DNA of 64,000 nucleotides, from the NCBI GenBank assembly GCA_963703555.1, contig CAVPEV010000039.1, positions 1 to 64,000 on the forward strand, written 5' to 3'. The notes below the pieces were generated by a model. It ran no database searches. It had not been told where the DNA came from and was given only the letters and a program-made list of their open reading frames with translations. This document shows positions 37,510 to 46,696 of the stretch, one piece after another; position 1 is the stretch's first letter, and each line of letters starts with the position of its first letter. This DNA is from CAVPEV01 sp963703555 (GTDB lineage: Bacteria > Actinomycetota > Actinomycetes > Actinomycetales > Cellulomonadaceae). Position numbers and translations under genes: made by a program.

Positions 37510-37908
37510 TCAGTGGGCGTGCGGGCCACGGGAGTACTCGAGGTTGAAGCCCACCAGCCCCACCGCGCCGGCGACCATGCCCACCGGTATCAACCAGAAG
37601 GCCACGGCCAGCCCGACGAAGACGATCGCGGCGGACGCCGCGAGGGCCAGTGGCCACCAGCTCCACGGGCTGAACACGCCCTGCTCCCCCGCCCCCTCGA
37701 CGATGTCACCGCGCGGGTCGTCCTCGGGCCGCGCATCGATGCGTCGTCCGAGCAGGGCGAAGTACCCGCCGATCATGCCGACGAGCGCGCCGGTGAGCGC
37801 CAGACCGACGGTGCCCACGGGCTCATGGCCGGACCAGAACCAGTAGACCAGGGCGATCGGGACAAAGAACAGCACGCCCGCGAGGAACAACCGAGCCTCG
37901 ACCTTCAC
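37510..37908 (-). CDS. ctaF: Cytochrome c oxidase subunit IV, actinobacterial type
   Basis: A 132-residue membrane subunit specific to the actinobacterial aa3 oxidase, with four hydrophobic helices (LFLAGVLFFVPIALVYWFW to VGMVAGAVGLVGF). The motif GYFALLGRRIDARPEDDP is typical. It starts at GTG 37908, overlapping the ctaD TGA (GTGA). It is the last gene of ctaC-ctaD-ctaF. Confidence 0.92.
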   Translation of the reverse strand: MKVEARLFLAGVLFFVPIALVYWFWSGHEPVGTVGLALTGALVGMIGGYFALLGRRIDARPEDDPRGDIVEGAGEQGVFSPWSWWPLALAASAAIVFVGLAVAFWLIPVGMVAGAVGLVGFNLEYSRGPHAH

Positions 37909-39746
37909 CGTCGGCCCTCCCCGTCATCGTGGGCATGGTCGCCCGCCTCGGGACTCTGGGCGGTGTCGTCGAGGGCGGGGGTCGCCGACCGCCCTGGGTC
38001 ACCGCCCGCCGAACCCGCCCGGGCCCGTCCCGGCCCAGGGTCGCCGTCGCGCTGCCCCTGCCAGTCGAGCATCCCGGGGTCGGGCTGGACGCGGTCCATG
38101 GCCGCGACCTCCGGGTGGTGCAGGTCGAAGGCCGGGCGCTCCGAGCGGATCCGCGGCAGCGAGGTGAAGTTGTGCCGGGGCGGCGGGCAGCTGGTGGCCC
38201 ACTCCAGGGAGTTACCGAATCCCCACGGGTCGTCCAGCGTCACCTTCGGCGCACGCCGCCAGGTGATGTAGACGTTCCACAGGAACGGCAACGTGGAGAC
38301 GGCCAGGATGGCCGCGCCGACCGTGGACACCCGGTTCATCCAGGTCCAGCCGTCCTCCGGGGAGTAGTCGGCGTAGCGCCTCGGCATGCCCTCCACCCCC
38401 AGCCAGTGTTGGATGAGGAACGTCGTGTGGAAGCCCACGAATGTCAACCAGAAGTGGATCTTGCCGAGCCGCTCGTTCAGCATGCGCCCGGTGAACTTCG
38501 GCCACCAGAAGTACAGGCCTGCGAACATCAAGAAGACGACCGTGCCGAAGAGGACGTAGTGGAAGTGTGCGACGACGAAGTACGTGTCCGTGACGTGGAA
38601 GTCCAGCGCCGGGCTCGCCAGGATCACGCCGGTCAGTCCGCCGAACAGGAAGGTGACCAGGAACCCCAGGGACCACAGCATCGGGGTCTCGAACGTCAGG
38701 TGACCCCGCCACATCGTGCCTATCCAGTTGAAGAACTTCACGCCGGTGGGCACCGCGATGAGCATGGTCATGAGGGCGAAGAACGGCAGCAGCACCGCTC
38801 CGGTGGCGTACATGTGGTGGGCCCAGACCGTGACCGACAGCGCCGCGATGGCAATGGTCGCGTAGACCAGGCCCTTGTATCCGAAGATCGGCTTGCGGGA
38901 GAAGACCGGAATGATCTCCGAGACCACCCCGAAGAAGGGCAGGGCGATGATGTAGACCTCGGGGTGGCCGAAGAACCAGAACAGGTGCTGCCAGAGGATG
39001 GCCCCACCGTTCTCCGGGTTGAACGTCTGGGCACCCAGCCGCCGGTCGGCGCCCAGCGCGAACAGCGCGGACGCCAGCGGCGGGAACGCCATGAGGATCA
39101 GCAGGCTGGTGATCAGCGCGTTCCAGGTGAAGATCGGCATCCGGAACATCGTCATGCCCGGCGCGCGCATGGTGACGATCGTCGTGATGAAGTTGACGGC
39201 TCCCAGGATCGTGCCGAAACCGGTCAGTGCCAGCCCGAAGACCCACAGGTCGCCACCCAGCCCCGGCGAGTACGTCACGTTGGACAGCGGCGCATAGGCG
39301 AACCAGCCGAACGACGCGGCACCCTGCGGGGTGAGGAACCCCGCCGCCGCAATGATCCCGCCGAACAGGAACAGCCAGTACGCGAACATGTTCAGCCGCG
39401 GGAACGCGACGTCCGGTGCGCCGATCTGCAGCGGCACGAGCACGTTGGCGAACCCGGCGAACATGGGCGTGGCGAACAGCAGCAGCATGATCGTGCCGTG
39501 CATGGTGAACGCCTGGTTGTACTGCTCCTTGGTGGCGAACACCTCCATCCCCGGGGAGAACAGCTCCGCCCGGATGAGCAGCGCCAGGATGCCGCCGACC
39601 GCGAACCACACGAACGACGTGATCAGGTACAGGTAACCGATGGTCTTGTGGTCGGTCGAGGTGACCCACCGCACCACGGTGCGACCCATGCTCTGGTGCT
39701 CCGCACCGAGCCCCGGGACGGTCTCCGGTGCCGTGATGACGGTCAC
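37905..39746 (-). CDS. ctaD: Cytochrome c oxidase subunit I
   Basis: A 613-residue heme-copper oxidase subunit I, with 12 helices up to about residue 530. CuB and heme ligands lie in FTMHGTIMLLLF, WFFGHPEVYIIALP (near 260), WAHHMYATG and VVAHFHYVLFG. Asp and Lys proton channels appear intact (PLSNVTYSPG; GVVSEIIPVFS). The C-terminal 70 residues are hydrophilic, rich in Asp, Gly and Pro, and longer than in many homologues. It overlaps ctaC and ctaF by four bases each. Confidence 0.95.
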   Translation of the reverse strand: MTVITAPETVPGLGAEHQSMGRTVVRWVTSTDHKTIGYLYLITSFVWFAVGGILALLIRAELFSPGMEVFATKEQYNQAFTMHGTIMLLLFATPMFAGFANVLVPLQIGAPDVAFPRLNMFAYWLFLFGGIIAAAGFLTPQGAASFGWFAYAPLSNVTYSPGLGGDLWVFGLALTGFGTILGAVNFITTIVTMRAPGMTMFRMPIFTWNALITSLLILMAFPPLASALFALGADRRLGAQTFNPENGGAILWQHLFWFFGHPEVYIIALPFFGVVSEIIPVFSRKPIFGYKGLVYATIAIAALSVTVWAHHMYATGAVLLPFFALMTMLIAVPTGVKFFNWIGTMWRGHLTFETPMLWSLGFLVTFLFGGLTGVILASPALDFHVTDTYFVVAHFHYVLFGTVVFLMFAGLYFWWPKFTGRMLNERLGKIHFWLTFVGFHTTFLIQHWLGVEGMPRRYADYSPEDGWTWMNRVSTVGAAILAVSTLPFLWNVYITWRRAPKVTLDDPWGFGNSLEWATSCPPPRHNFTSLPRIRSERPAFDLHHPEVAAMDRVQPDPGMLDWQGQRDGDPGPGRARAGSAGGDPGRSATPALDDTAQSPEAGDHAHDDGEGRR

Positions 39747-40621
39747 TGCGCACCTCCCGAGGTGCTGCTCAGGTCCTGGTGCCGGCTGTACTCCAGCCCG
39801 AGCGCCCCGGTCTGGCCGGCCGCTCGCAGGTCGGCCATGTGCGCGTCGTACTCCGCACGAGTGACCACCGTGACGTTGAACAGCATCGACGAGTGCTCCT
39901 CACCGCACAGCTCGGCACACTTGCCGACGTAGGTGCCCAGTCGTTGGGGCGTGACCTGGAACTCGTTCGTGCGTCCGGGGATCACGTCCATCTTGTACAG
40001 GAAGGCCGGTACCCAGAACGAGTGGATGACGTCGCGGGAGTTGAGGACGAACCGCACCGTCTCGTCGACCGGCAGGTACAGCGTCGGCTGGTCTGTCAGG
40101 ACACCAGGAGTGGTCCCCACGTTCTGCGCGTGCTGGCCCGTGTCGTAGACGTGGTCGTCGAGGTAGTTGAAGTCCCAGCTCCACTGCTTGGCCACGACCT
40201 GCACCGTGAGGTCGGGTTCCCCCTGCGTGTCGGTGATGGCCGCCATGTCCCGGGCGGTGAAGTAGTACAGCACGCCCACCATGAGGATCGGCAGGACGAT
40301 GTACATGGCCTCCAACGGCACGTGGTAGCGCAGCTGGACGGGCAGCGTGTCGTCGTCACGCCGCTTGCGGTAGGCGATCACGCACCAGATCACCAGACCC
40401 CAGACGATGACCCCGACAGCCAGCGCGGCGACCCAGGAACCCACCCACAGCGAGGTGATCCGGCCGGTCTGGTTGGTCACCTCCTGGGCGGAATCGCCCG
40501 GCAGGAAGCCGCGCCGGACGGAGTCCGACGAGCAGCCCGACAGGGCCAGGGCGGCGACGACGCCCAGGGCGGCCGTCAGGACCGCCGGGCGCCGCTTGCG
40601 GCGCGGTGTCTGCGCGTGCAC
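39743..40621 (-). CDS. ctaC: Cytochrome c oxidase subunit II
   Basis: A 292-residue lipoprotein subunit. Lipobox ALSGC ends at Cys30, and two membrane helices follow (WVAALAVGVIVWGLVIWCVI and AMYIVLPILMVGVLYYF). The CuA site is complete: His200 (VIHSFW), Cys235, Cys239, His243 and Met246 (CAELCGEEHSSM). It accepts electrons from the QcrC heme. GGAAGG lies seven bases before the GTG at 40621. Confidence 0.95.
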   Translation of the reverse strand: MHAQTPRRKRRPAVLTAALGVVAALALSGCSSDSVRRGFLPGDSAQEVTNQTGRITSLWVGSWVAALAVGVIVWGLVIWCVIAYRKRRDDDTLPVQLRYHVPLEAMYIVLPILMVGVLYYFTARDMAAITDTQGEPDLTVQVVAKQWSWDFNYLDDHVYDTGQHAQNVGTTPGVLTDQPTLYLPVDETVRFVLNSRDVIHSFWVPAFLYKMDVIPGRTNEFQVTPQRLGTYVGKCAELCGEEHSSMLFNVTVVTRAEYDAHMADLRAAGQTGALGLEYSRHQDLSSTSGGAQ

Positions 40622-40776
40622 GGGGGGCCTTCCGCTCGCTTCCCGACCGGACCCCGCTGCGGCGAGGCCACCACCCGGGACCTACGTCCTCGATCTCGCG
40701 CAGCCTAGCGCGCCCGAGCCGTCGCCGACTCCCCGAGCGCGGCCGCGGCCGCAGCGGTGCCGGGCCGCCGACGCAG

Positions 40777-40810
40777 GAGGGCCCGGCACCCCTGCGGGTG
40801 CCGGGCCCTC
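40777..40810. terminator. Rho-independent-type terminator after erpA
   Basis: A perfect 15-bp stem, GAGGGCCCGGCACCC with GGGTGCCGGGCCCTC, closes on the tetraloop CTGC. It lies 60 bases beyond the erpA stop and upstream of ctaC, so it probably separates the two minus-strand units. Confidence 0.8.
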
Positions 40811-40869
40811 GTCGTGGCGATGTGCGTGGCTCGTCACGGGACCGGCGATGACCGCGTCCCGGTCGGGCG

Positions 40870-41220
40870 TCAGGAGAACGAGCCGCCGCACGCGCAAGAG
40901 CTCTGCGCGTTCGGGTTGTCGATCGTGAAGCCCTGCTTCTCGATGCTGTCCGCGAAGTCGATGGTGGCGCCGTCGAGGTACGGCACGCTCATCCGGTCGA
41001 CGATGACCTCGACGCCCTCGTACTCCTTGATGGCGTCACCGTCCAGGACCCGCTCGTCGAAGTACAACTGGTAGATCAGGCCGGAGCAGCCGCCGGGCTG
41101 CACGGCCAGCCGCAGCCGAAGGTCGTCACGGCCCTCCTGCTCGAGCAGGCTGCGCACCTTGCCCACGGCGACATCGGTGAGCACGACACCGTGTGTCGCG
41201 GTCTGGGTTGTCTCGATCAT
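40870..41220 (-). CDS. erpA: Iron-sulfur cluster insertion protein ErpA
   Basis: A 116-residue A-type Fe-S carrier. The three cluster Cys residues are Cys45 (GGCSGL), Cys109 and Cys111 (SCACGGSF). It delivers [4Fe-4S] clusters to target enzymes. GGAGG lies eight bases before the ATG. The neighbourhood of Rieske and oxidase genes suits this role. It is transcribed alone and closed by the hairpin at 40777-40810. Confidence 0.92.
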   Translation of the reverse strand: MIETTQTATHGVVLTDVAVGKVRSLLEQEGRDDLRLRLAVQPGGCSGLIYQLYFDERVLDGDAIKEYEGVEVIVDRMSVPYLDGATIDFADSIEKQGFTIDNPNAQSSCACGGSFS

Positions 41221-41365
41221 TCTCGGCCTCCAGCGGTTCTCGACGGACGGCGGACTGGTCGTCCCGGTGTGCCAAACGCCGTCGGCGACGGCCGTGTTCC
41301 CCCTCAGCGTACGTCGCGTTCGCCCGACCGTGACGCGGGGTGACGTGCCGGGTCCCGGCGGGCGA

Positions 41366-42562
41366 TCAGCGCGACCAGGTCCGTGCGACCCGGGTCGCAC
41401 GGACCCGCAGCGTGCCGGCGGGGTCGGCCAGTGCCCGGTCCACCTCCTCGGGCGTGTCCGCCACGGCATAGACCGCGGCGAACCCCGCTGCGGCCCACTC
41501 CCGGCGGCCGACCCGGACCTGGCCCGCCAGCACCACGGCCGGGACGCCCAGGCCCAGCGCCCGCGCCGCAACCTCGGTGACGACCTTGCCGTGCAGCGAC
41601 TGCCAGTCGAACGTCCCCTCCCCCGTGACGACGACGTCGGAGCCGGCGATCCGCGCCTCGAGCCCGACCGTGTCGGCGACGATCGCCGCCCCGGGCAGCA
41701 GCCGGGCACCGAGCAGCGCCAGGGCGAACCCCAGTCCACCGGCAGCACCAGCGCCCGGCCACGTCTCCGGCGCCGTGGCGTCGAGCTCGCGGTCGGCGGC
41801 CGTCGCCAGCAGGCTGCGGCGAGGAGTCCCCCCGGCCGGGGCGGCCAGCCGCGCGAACCGCGCCAAGGCGACCTCCAGGTCCTGCGCCTGCTGCGGCGTC
41901 GCCCCCTTCTGCGCCGCGAAACCGGCGGCCGCACCCTGCAGACCCAGCAGCGGGACGTCCACGTCCACCGCGGCCACGAGGTCGACGCCGGCCACCCGGC
42001 GGCGAGCCGCGGCCACGGCGGCACGCACCTCGGCCCCGTCGACGGCCGCCAGCGCCCCCCCGCCGCCGGCCAGCGGTGCGCCGGGCCCCGCACCGGCGAG
42101 TGCCGCGATCAGCCCCGCCCCCGCGTCCACGGTGCCGGACCCCCCGAGTCCCACCACGACCCGCGACGCCCCGGACGCCACGGCCTGAGCGACGAGCTCG
42201 CCGACCCCGTAGGTCGTCGCCCGGGTCGGGTCGCGGCGGTCGGCGGGTACCAGGTGCAGCCCGGCCGCATGGGCGGACTCCACGTAGGCGGTGCGTCGCC
42301 CGTCGGCGCCGTCGACCACCAGGATCGCCGCCGGCGTCGGCGTGCCCAGTGGCGCCGTGACCACGCCGGGCACGAGCTCGCCACCCAGCCCCGTGGTCAG
42401 CGCCTCGAGGAAGCCAGGGCCGCCGTCCGCCAGCGGGCACGCATCGACCTCGTCCCCCGGGGCGCCCGCCAGCCACCCGTCGCGCTCGGTCCGGGCGGCC
42501 TGGGTCGCCGTGAGGGTCCCACCGAAGCCGTCGGGGGCCAGCAGCACGCGCACGCCCCGCAT
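41366..42562 (-). CDS. Glycerate kinase (GarK/GlxK family)
   Basis: A 398-residue glycerate kinase that phosphorylates glycerate, normally to 2-phosphoglycerate in this family. It begins VRVLLAPDGFGGTLTATQAA, the typical N-terminal signature, and has ADGGPGFLEAL, VGLGGSGTVDAGAGLI and GEGTFDWQSLHGKVV. The start ATG 42562 is weakly supported; no ribosome binding site or -10 is obvious. It is divergent from the DJ-1 gene. Confidence 0.88.
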   Translation of the reverse strand: MRGVRVLLAPDGFGGTLTATQAARTERDGWLAGAPGDEVDACPLADGGPGFLEALTTGLGGELVPGVVTAPLGTPTPAAILVVDGADGRRTAYVESAHAAGLHLVPADRRDPTRATTYGVGELVAQAVASGASRVVVGLGGSGTVDAGAGLIAALAGAGPGAPLAGGGGALAAVDGAEVRAAVAAARRRVAGVDLVAAVDVDVPLLGLQGAAAGFAAQKGATPQQAQDLEVALARFARLAAPAGGTPRRSLLATAADRELDATAPETWPGAGAAGGLGFALALLGARLLPGAAIVADTVGLEARIAGSDVVVTGEGTFDWQSLHGKVVTEVAARALGLGVPAVVLAGQVRVGRREWAAAGFAAVYAVADTPEEVDRALADPAGTLRVRATRVARTWSR

Positions 42563-42669
42563 CGTCGCACGGCGCGGCGGCCAGGGCCGACGAGGACGCC
42601 GACAGGTATTCTGCTGGGCGCGGCTGAGGCGCCCACTCAGCGCGCCCCGTCGACTGGAGCAGGACCGCG

Positions 42670-43269
42670 ATGATGACCGAACCTCCGCTGTCCATCGCCA
42701 TCCTCGTGTTCGACGACGCCGAGGAGCTCGACGTCGTCGGACCGTACGAGGTGCTCGCCACCTGGGCCGCGCAGTCCGCGCTGCACCCCGAGGTCGCGAC
42801 CTTCTCCCGGGACGGCGGGCCGGTGCGCTGCGCCAACGGTCTGCGCCTGCTGCCGGACCTCGCCCGCGACGAGCTCGGCGCGCTGCACGTGCTGGTGCAC
42901 CCCGGAGGCCCCGGTACCCGCCTGCTCACCCGCGACAGCGACCACCTGGCCTGGCTGCGCGCCACCCGCCGAACCACACCGCTGGTGACCAGCGTGTGCA
43001 CCGGGGCCCTCGTGCTGGCCGCGGCCGGGCTGCTCGCCGGGCGGCCGGCCACCACGCACTGGTCGGCGTTCGACGAGCTGGCCGCCATCGACCCGAGCAT
43101 CCTCGCCGACACCGAGGCCCGGTTCGTCGACGACGGCGACGTGGTGACGTCGGCAGGGGTGTCCGCGGGCATCGACATGGCCCTGCACCTGGTGGCTCGG
43201 CTGGAGTCCGTGGCCGCAGCCCGGGCCGTCCGCAGGCAGATCCAGTACGACCCCGAGCCTCCGGTCTGA
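42670..43269 (+). CDS. DJ-1/PfpI family protein
   Basis: A 199-residue DJ-1/PfpI-like glutamine amidotransferase-fold protein. The nucleophile elbow is TSVCTGALVLAAAG, with the Cys in place. A His follows in TTHWSAFDELA, and an Asp or Glu is in LDVVGPYEVL. Members can be proteases, chaperones, isonitrile hydratases or regulators; with no AraC domain this one is not a transcription factor. TATTCT at about 42608 may be the -10 box, and GGAG lies about ten bases before the ATG at 42670 (42673 is the alternative). Confidence 0.85.
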   Translation: MMTEPPLSIAILVFDDAEELDVVGPYEVLATWAAQSALHPEVATFSRDGGPVRCANGLRLLPDLARDELGALHVLVHPGGPGTRLLTRDSDHLAWLRATRRTTPLVTSVCTGALVLAAAGLLAGRPATTHWSAFDELAAIDPSILADTEARFVDDGDVVTSAGVSAGIDMALHLVARLESVAAARAVRRQIQYDPEPPV

Positions 43270-43306
43270 GGCGGGCGCGACCCGGCGCGGCTGCGGCCCG
43301 AGAGCC

Positions 43307-44683
43307 TCAGCGCCGGCCCAACCGGGCGAGGAGCAGCACCTCGGCCAGCACGACCCGCTCCAGGTCACCCAGGTGCACCGACTCGTTGGCGCCGTGCGCC
43401 CGCCCGTCCGGGTCCTCCACCCCGGTGACGAGGACCTGCATGCCCGGGTACGCCTTCAGCAGCTCGGCGACGAACGGGATCGAGCCCCCGATGCCGATGT
43501 CGACCGGCTCCACGCCCCACGACTGGGCGAACGCCCACCGGGCCGCGTGCATCGCCGGGGTGTCCCCCGCCGCGCGGAACGGCATGCCCAGCTCGCCGGG
43601 CGTCACCGTGACGCGCGCCCCGAACGGCGCGTGCGAGACCAGGTGCTCGGTGAGGGCTGCCGCCGACTGCGCCGGGTCCTGCCCGGGCGCGATCCGCAGG
43701 GACAGCTTGGCCCGGGCGCTCGGGGCGATCGTGTTGGAGGCGAGCGCCACGGGGGTGGCGTCGATGCCGATGACGCTGATCGCCGGCCGGGTCCACAGCC
43801 GCGCGGTGAGCGGCCCGGTACCGGCCAGGCGGACGCCGTCGAGGATCCCGGCGTCCGCTCGGAACGTGGCCTCGTCGTAGTCCACCGCCGGGTCGGGGGC
43901 CGTGCCCAGGCCGGCGACGGCGACGTCGCCGCGCTCGTCGTGCAGCGTGGCCAGCAGCCGGGCCAGCACCGTGACGGCATCCAGGACGGCCCCGCCGAAC
44001 ATGCCGGAGTGGATCGCGTGGTCGGCCACCGCGACCTCCACCACGCAGTCCACCAGGCCGCGCAGGGAGGTCGTCAGGCCGGGCACACCGGTCCGCCAGT
44101 TCGACGAGTCGGCCACGACGACGACGTCGGCGGCGAGCAGCTCCCGGTAGGTGCGCAGGAAGTCCGTGAACGTCGGCGACCCGACCTCCTCCTCCCCCTC
44201 GACGAACACCGTGACGCCCACGCCGAGCTCCTCGCCGAGCACCCGCAACGCCCCGAGGTGCGCCACGACGCCAGCCTTGTCGTCGACAGCGCCGCGCCCG
44301 TACAGCCGGTCACCGCGCTGCGCAGGTTCGAACGGCGGCGTGTCCCACAGCGCCAGGTCGCCGGTCGGCTGGACGTCGTGGTGGGCGTAGAGCAGCACGG
44401 TCGGCGCACCCACCGGCCCGCGGCGTCGGGCCACCACCGCCGGCGCACCGGGCCGGCCGTCGGCCCGTGGCACGGAGAGGATCTGCACCTGCGTCATGCC
44501 CGCGGCGTGCAACAGGTCCGCGACCGCCTCGGCGCTGGCCCGCACCGGAGCCTGGTCGAGATCGGGGGTGGAGACGCTGGGGATCCGGATCAGGGCGGCC
44601 AGGTCCGCCAGCACGGTGGGGAAGGCGCGGTGGGTGCGGTCGCGCAGGTCACTCACGCGGGCGGGGTCGAGGGGTGCTGTCAC
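43307..44683 (-). CDS. M20 family dipeptidase
   Basis: A 458-residue M20 metallopeptidase. Metal ligands: His in LLYAHHDVQPTGD, Asp in LYGRGAVDDKAG, Glu pair in FVEGEEEVGSP, Asp in VVVADSSNW, and the C-terminal His in DGRAHGANESVHLGD. The insert domain contains HSGMFGGAVLDA. It probably hydrolyses dipeptides in the cytoplasm. GTG 44683 is preferred because TAGCGT lies eight bases upstream; extensions beyond lack family similarity. It is divergent from DUF3043, with 33 bases between starts. Confidence 0.88.
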   Translation of the reverse strand: MTAPLDPARVSDLRDRTHRAFPTVLADLAALIRIPSVSTPDLDQAPVRASAEAVADLLHAAGMTQVQILSVPRADGRPGAPAVVARRRGPVGAPTVLLYAHHDVQPTGDLALWDTPPFEPAQRGDRLYGRGAVDDKAGVVAHLGALRVLGEELGVGVTVFVEGEEEVGSPTFTDFLRTYRELLAADVVVVADSSNWRTGVPGLTTSLRGLVDCVVEVAVADHAIHSGMFGGAVLDAVTVLARLLATLHDERGDVAVAGLGTAPDPAVDYDEATFRADAGILDGVRLAGTGPLTARLWTRPAISVIGIDATPVALASNTIAPSARAKLSLRIAPGQDPAQSAAALTEHLVSHAPFGARVTVTPGELGMPFRAAGDTPAMHAARWAFAQSWGVEPVDIGIGGSIPFVAELLKAYPGMQVLVTGVEDPDGRAHGANESVHLGDLERVVLAEVLLLARLGRR

Positions 44684-44691
44684 GGCGCCCG

Positions 44692-44710
44692 ACGCTACCT
44701 CCACTACGCT
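44692..44710. promoter_or_regulatory. Back-to-back leaderless promoters
   Basis: TAGCGT (44697-44692, minus) lies eight bases before the M20 GTG at 44683. TACGCT (44705-44710, plus) lies six bases before the DUF3043 GTG at 44717. The whole divergent region is 33 bases, so the two promoters overlap and polymerases would compete. Confidence 0.5.
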
Positions 44711-44716
44711 GGCCGG

Positions 44717-45304
44717 GTGCTCGGACACCGCAAGGGCAGCCAGACGACCGTCGTGACGGCGCCGCTCGACGGCGTCCCTGCCGGCAAGGGACGCCCCACG
44801 CCCAAGCGCCGCGAGGCCGAGGCGGCCAACAGGCATCCCCTGGTGCCCGACGACCGCCGTGGCGCGGCCAAGTCCGGGCGCCAGGCCCAGCGCGAGCAGC
44901 GCCAGCGCGAGTACGCCGCGATGCAGAGCGGTGACGAGCGGTTCCTGCCGACCAAGGACAAGGGCCCGGTCCGTCGGTACATCCGAGACTCGGTCGACGC
45001 CCGGTGGTCGCTCGGGGAGTTCTTCCTGCCCGCCGCGTTGATCTTCCTGGTGGCCGAGATGGCCCTGTACAGGCCCGCGCCGGTCGTTGCGGCGATAGCC
45101 ATGCTGGCCCTGTACGTCTACATCCTCGCCATGCTCGTCGACACGCTGGTCTTCTGGCGGCGGCTGCGCAAGCGGCTGCTGGCCCGGTTCGGCCCGGATG
45201 CGCTGGTGCGGGGTACGGCCTTCTACGCAGCGCTGCGGGTCTTCCAGCTGCGCCCGACCCGGCTGCCCCGCCCGCAGGTCAAGCGCGGTGAGCTCCCGGC
45301 CTGA
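44717..45304 (+). CDS. DUF3043 family membrane protein
   Basis: A 195-residue actinobacterial DUF3043 protein. The N-terminal 110 residues are charged (PTPKRREAEAANRHPL and QREQRQREYAAMQSGDE are family features). Two membrane helices follow (LPAALIFLVAEMALY and VAAIAMLALYVYILAMLVD) and then a basic tail. The function is unknown. The GTG start is supported by a TACGCT box six bases upstream. Confidence 0.85.
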   Translation: MLGHRKGSQTTVVTAPLDGVPAGKGRPTPKRREAEAANRHPLVPDDRRGAAKSGRQAQREQRQREYAAMQSGDERFLPTKDKGPVRRYIRDSVDARWSLGEFFLPAALIFLVAEMALYRPAPVVAAIAMLALYVYILAMLVDTLVFWRRLRKRLLARFGPDALVRGTAFYAALRVFQLRPTRLPRPQVKRGELPA

Positions 45305-45346
45305 GCGAGAACGCTCAGCGCCCGGCAGCAGGAGGGCCGACGACGC

Positions 45347-45607
45347 TCAGCCGGCGAGCCCGACCGCCGGCCCGCCCGGCGCCGGTGGGACCGCGCTGCC
45401 GCGCGGGATCGGCACGACCGGTCCGGTCGGATGCCCGTCGTGCAGCAGGCGAGCGGCCCGGACCCCCCGGGCGGCCAACCGGCGCCACGACTCGCCGAGC
45501 CAGGCTTCGGCGTCGAACCGCGCGGTGAAGACCGGGCTGCGTGGCTCGCTGAGCCCGGCGCCGTGCGCGTCCAGCAGCTCCCACACCCACTGCGGCGTCA
45601 CCGCCAT
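45347..45607 (-). CDS. Small hypothetical protein downstream of pyrD
   Basis: An 86-residue protein (MAVTPQWVWELLDAHGAGL) of unknown function. It has no signal peptide or membrane segment; the C-terminus is Gly- and Pro-rich. Its ATG shares one base with the pyrD stop (TGATG), which is good evidence that it is a real, coupled gene. It is convergent with DUF3043. Confidence 0.65.
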   Translation of the reverse strand: MAVTPQWVWELLDAHGAGLSEPRSPVFTARFDAEAWLGESWRRLAARGVRAARLLHDGHPTGPVVPIPRGSAVPPAPGGPAVGLAG

Positions 45608-46632
45608 CAGGCCGTCCCCGTAGCGCCGGTCAACCCTCGGTGCAGCCGGCCGGCCCAGAACGGCCCCTCGTAGATGAATGCGGTGTAGCCCTGCAGCAGC
45701 GTCGCCCCGGCAGCCAGGTAGCGCCGGGCGTCCGCCGCCGTGACGATCCCACCCACGCCCATGATCACCGGGCCGGCGCCGAGCCGGGCGCGCAGCCGGG
45801 CGACGACCTGCACGCCGCGCTCGAGCAGGGGCGGCCCGGACAGTCCGCCGGGGCCCAGGTCGTGCACCAGGGTGGTGTTCACCGCGACCACGCCGTCCAG
45901 GCCCAGCTCGCCGACGAGGTCGGCGATCGCGTCGACCTCGTCGTCCGACAGGTCCGGGGCGATCTTCACCAGCAGCGGCACGTGGCGGGTCGGCCCGGTG
46001 GCCGCGTCAGCGGCCGCGCGGGCCGCCGTGAGCACGGGTCGCAGCGCGTCGACCGCCTGCAGCTCCCGCAGCCCCGGCGTGTTCGGCGAGGACACGTTGA
46101 CGACGAGGTAGTCGGCGTACGGAGCGAGCAGCCCCGCGCTCGTCGCGTAGTCGTCCGCCGCCTGGGCCAACGGGGTCGCCCTGGACTTGCCGATGTTCAC
46201 GCCCACGACGGCCGCGCGACCCCGCCGTGACGACCGCAGCCGCCGCAGCCGCTGGGCGACGGCTCGCGCGCCCTCGTTGTTGAAGCCCATCCGGTTGCGC
46301 AGGGCGTGAATCCGCAGCTCGCGCCACAGGCGCGGCGGCTCGTTGCCCGGCTGGGCCTGCGCCGTCACCGTACCGACCTCCACGAACGCGAAGCCGAGCA
46401 TGGTCAGGCCGAGCACGCCGCGGGCGTCCTTGTCGAAGCCGGCGGCCACGCCCAGCCGACCGGGCACCGCCCGACCGTGCACGTCGACGACCTCGCGGCA
46501 GCCGAGGAGGTGCTCGATGAGCTGGTGCAGCCCCGGGACGCGGGCGGCGGCGCGGATCGCCCCGAACGCCAGCGCGTGCGCGCGCTCGGGATCGAGGTGT
46601 CGGAGGACCAGGTCGAAGAGGACGTGGTACAC
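45607..46632 (-). CDS. pyrD: Dihydroorotate dehydrogenase (quinone), class 2
   Basis: A 341-residue class 2 enzyme that oxidises dihydroorotate to orotate with quinone in pyrimidine synthesis. The N-terminal helices (YHVLFDLVLRHLDPERAH) form the membrane tunnel. AAGFDKDARGVLGL, NRMGFNNEGA, VNVSSPNTPGLR, NTTLVHDLGPGGLSGPPL and VGGIVTAADA bind FMN and substrate, and the catalytic Ser is in VNVSSPNT. A TAGGTT box lies six bases before GTG 46632. Confidence 0.93.
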   Translation of the reverse strand: MYHVLFDLVLRHLDPERAHALAFGAIRAAARVPGLHQLIEHLLGCREVVDVHGRAVPGRLGVAAGFDKDARGVLGLTMLGFAFVEVGTVTAQAQPGNEPPRLWRELRIHALRNRMGFNNEGARAVAQRLRRLRSSRRGRAAVVGVNIGKSRATPLAQAADDYATSAGLLAPYADYLVVNVSSPNTPGLRELQAVDALRPVLTAARAAADAATGPTRHVPLLVKIAPDLSDDEVDAIADLVGELGLDGVVAVNTTLVHDLGPGGLSGPPLLERGVQVVARLRARLGAGPVIMGVGGIVTAADARRYLAAGATLLQGYTAFIYEGPFWAGRLHRGLTGATGTA

Positions 46633-46638
46633 GCCGCC

Positions 46639-46690
46639 AACCTATCGGGCCGCCGAGGGCCGACCCGGGCCCAGGGGCCCGGGCTAGCAT
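46639..46690. promoter_or_regulatory. Divergent leaderless promoters, pyrD and pepA
   Basis: TAGGTT (46644-46639, minus) lies six bases before the pyrD GTG. TAGCAT (46685-46690, plus) lies six bases before the pepA GTG. The starts are 65 bases apart. Confidence 0.5.
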
Positions 46691-46696
46691 CGCCTC

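Noticed and set aside
34601..37666. Minus-strand open frame of more than 1,000 codons across qcrA, qcrB and sodA
   Set aside because: It runs antisense to well-recognised genes, has no family-like sequence, and follows from high GC with few stops in the complementary frame.
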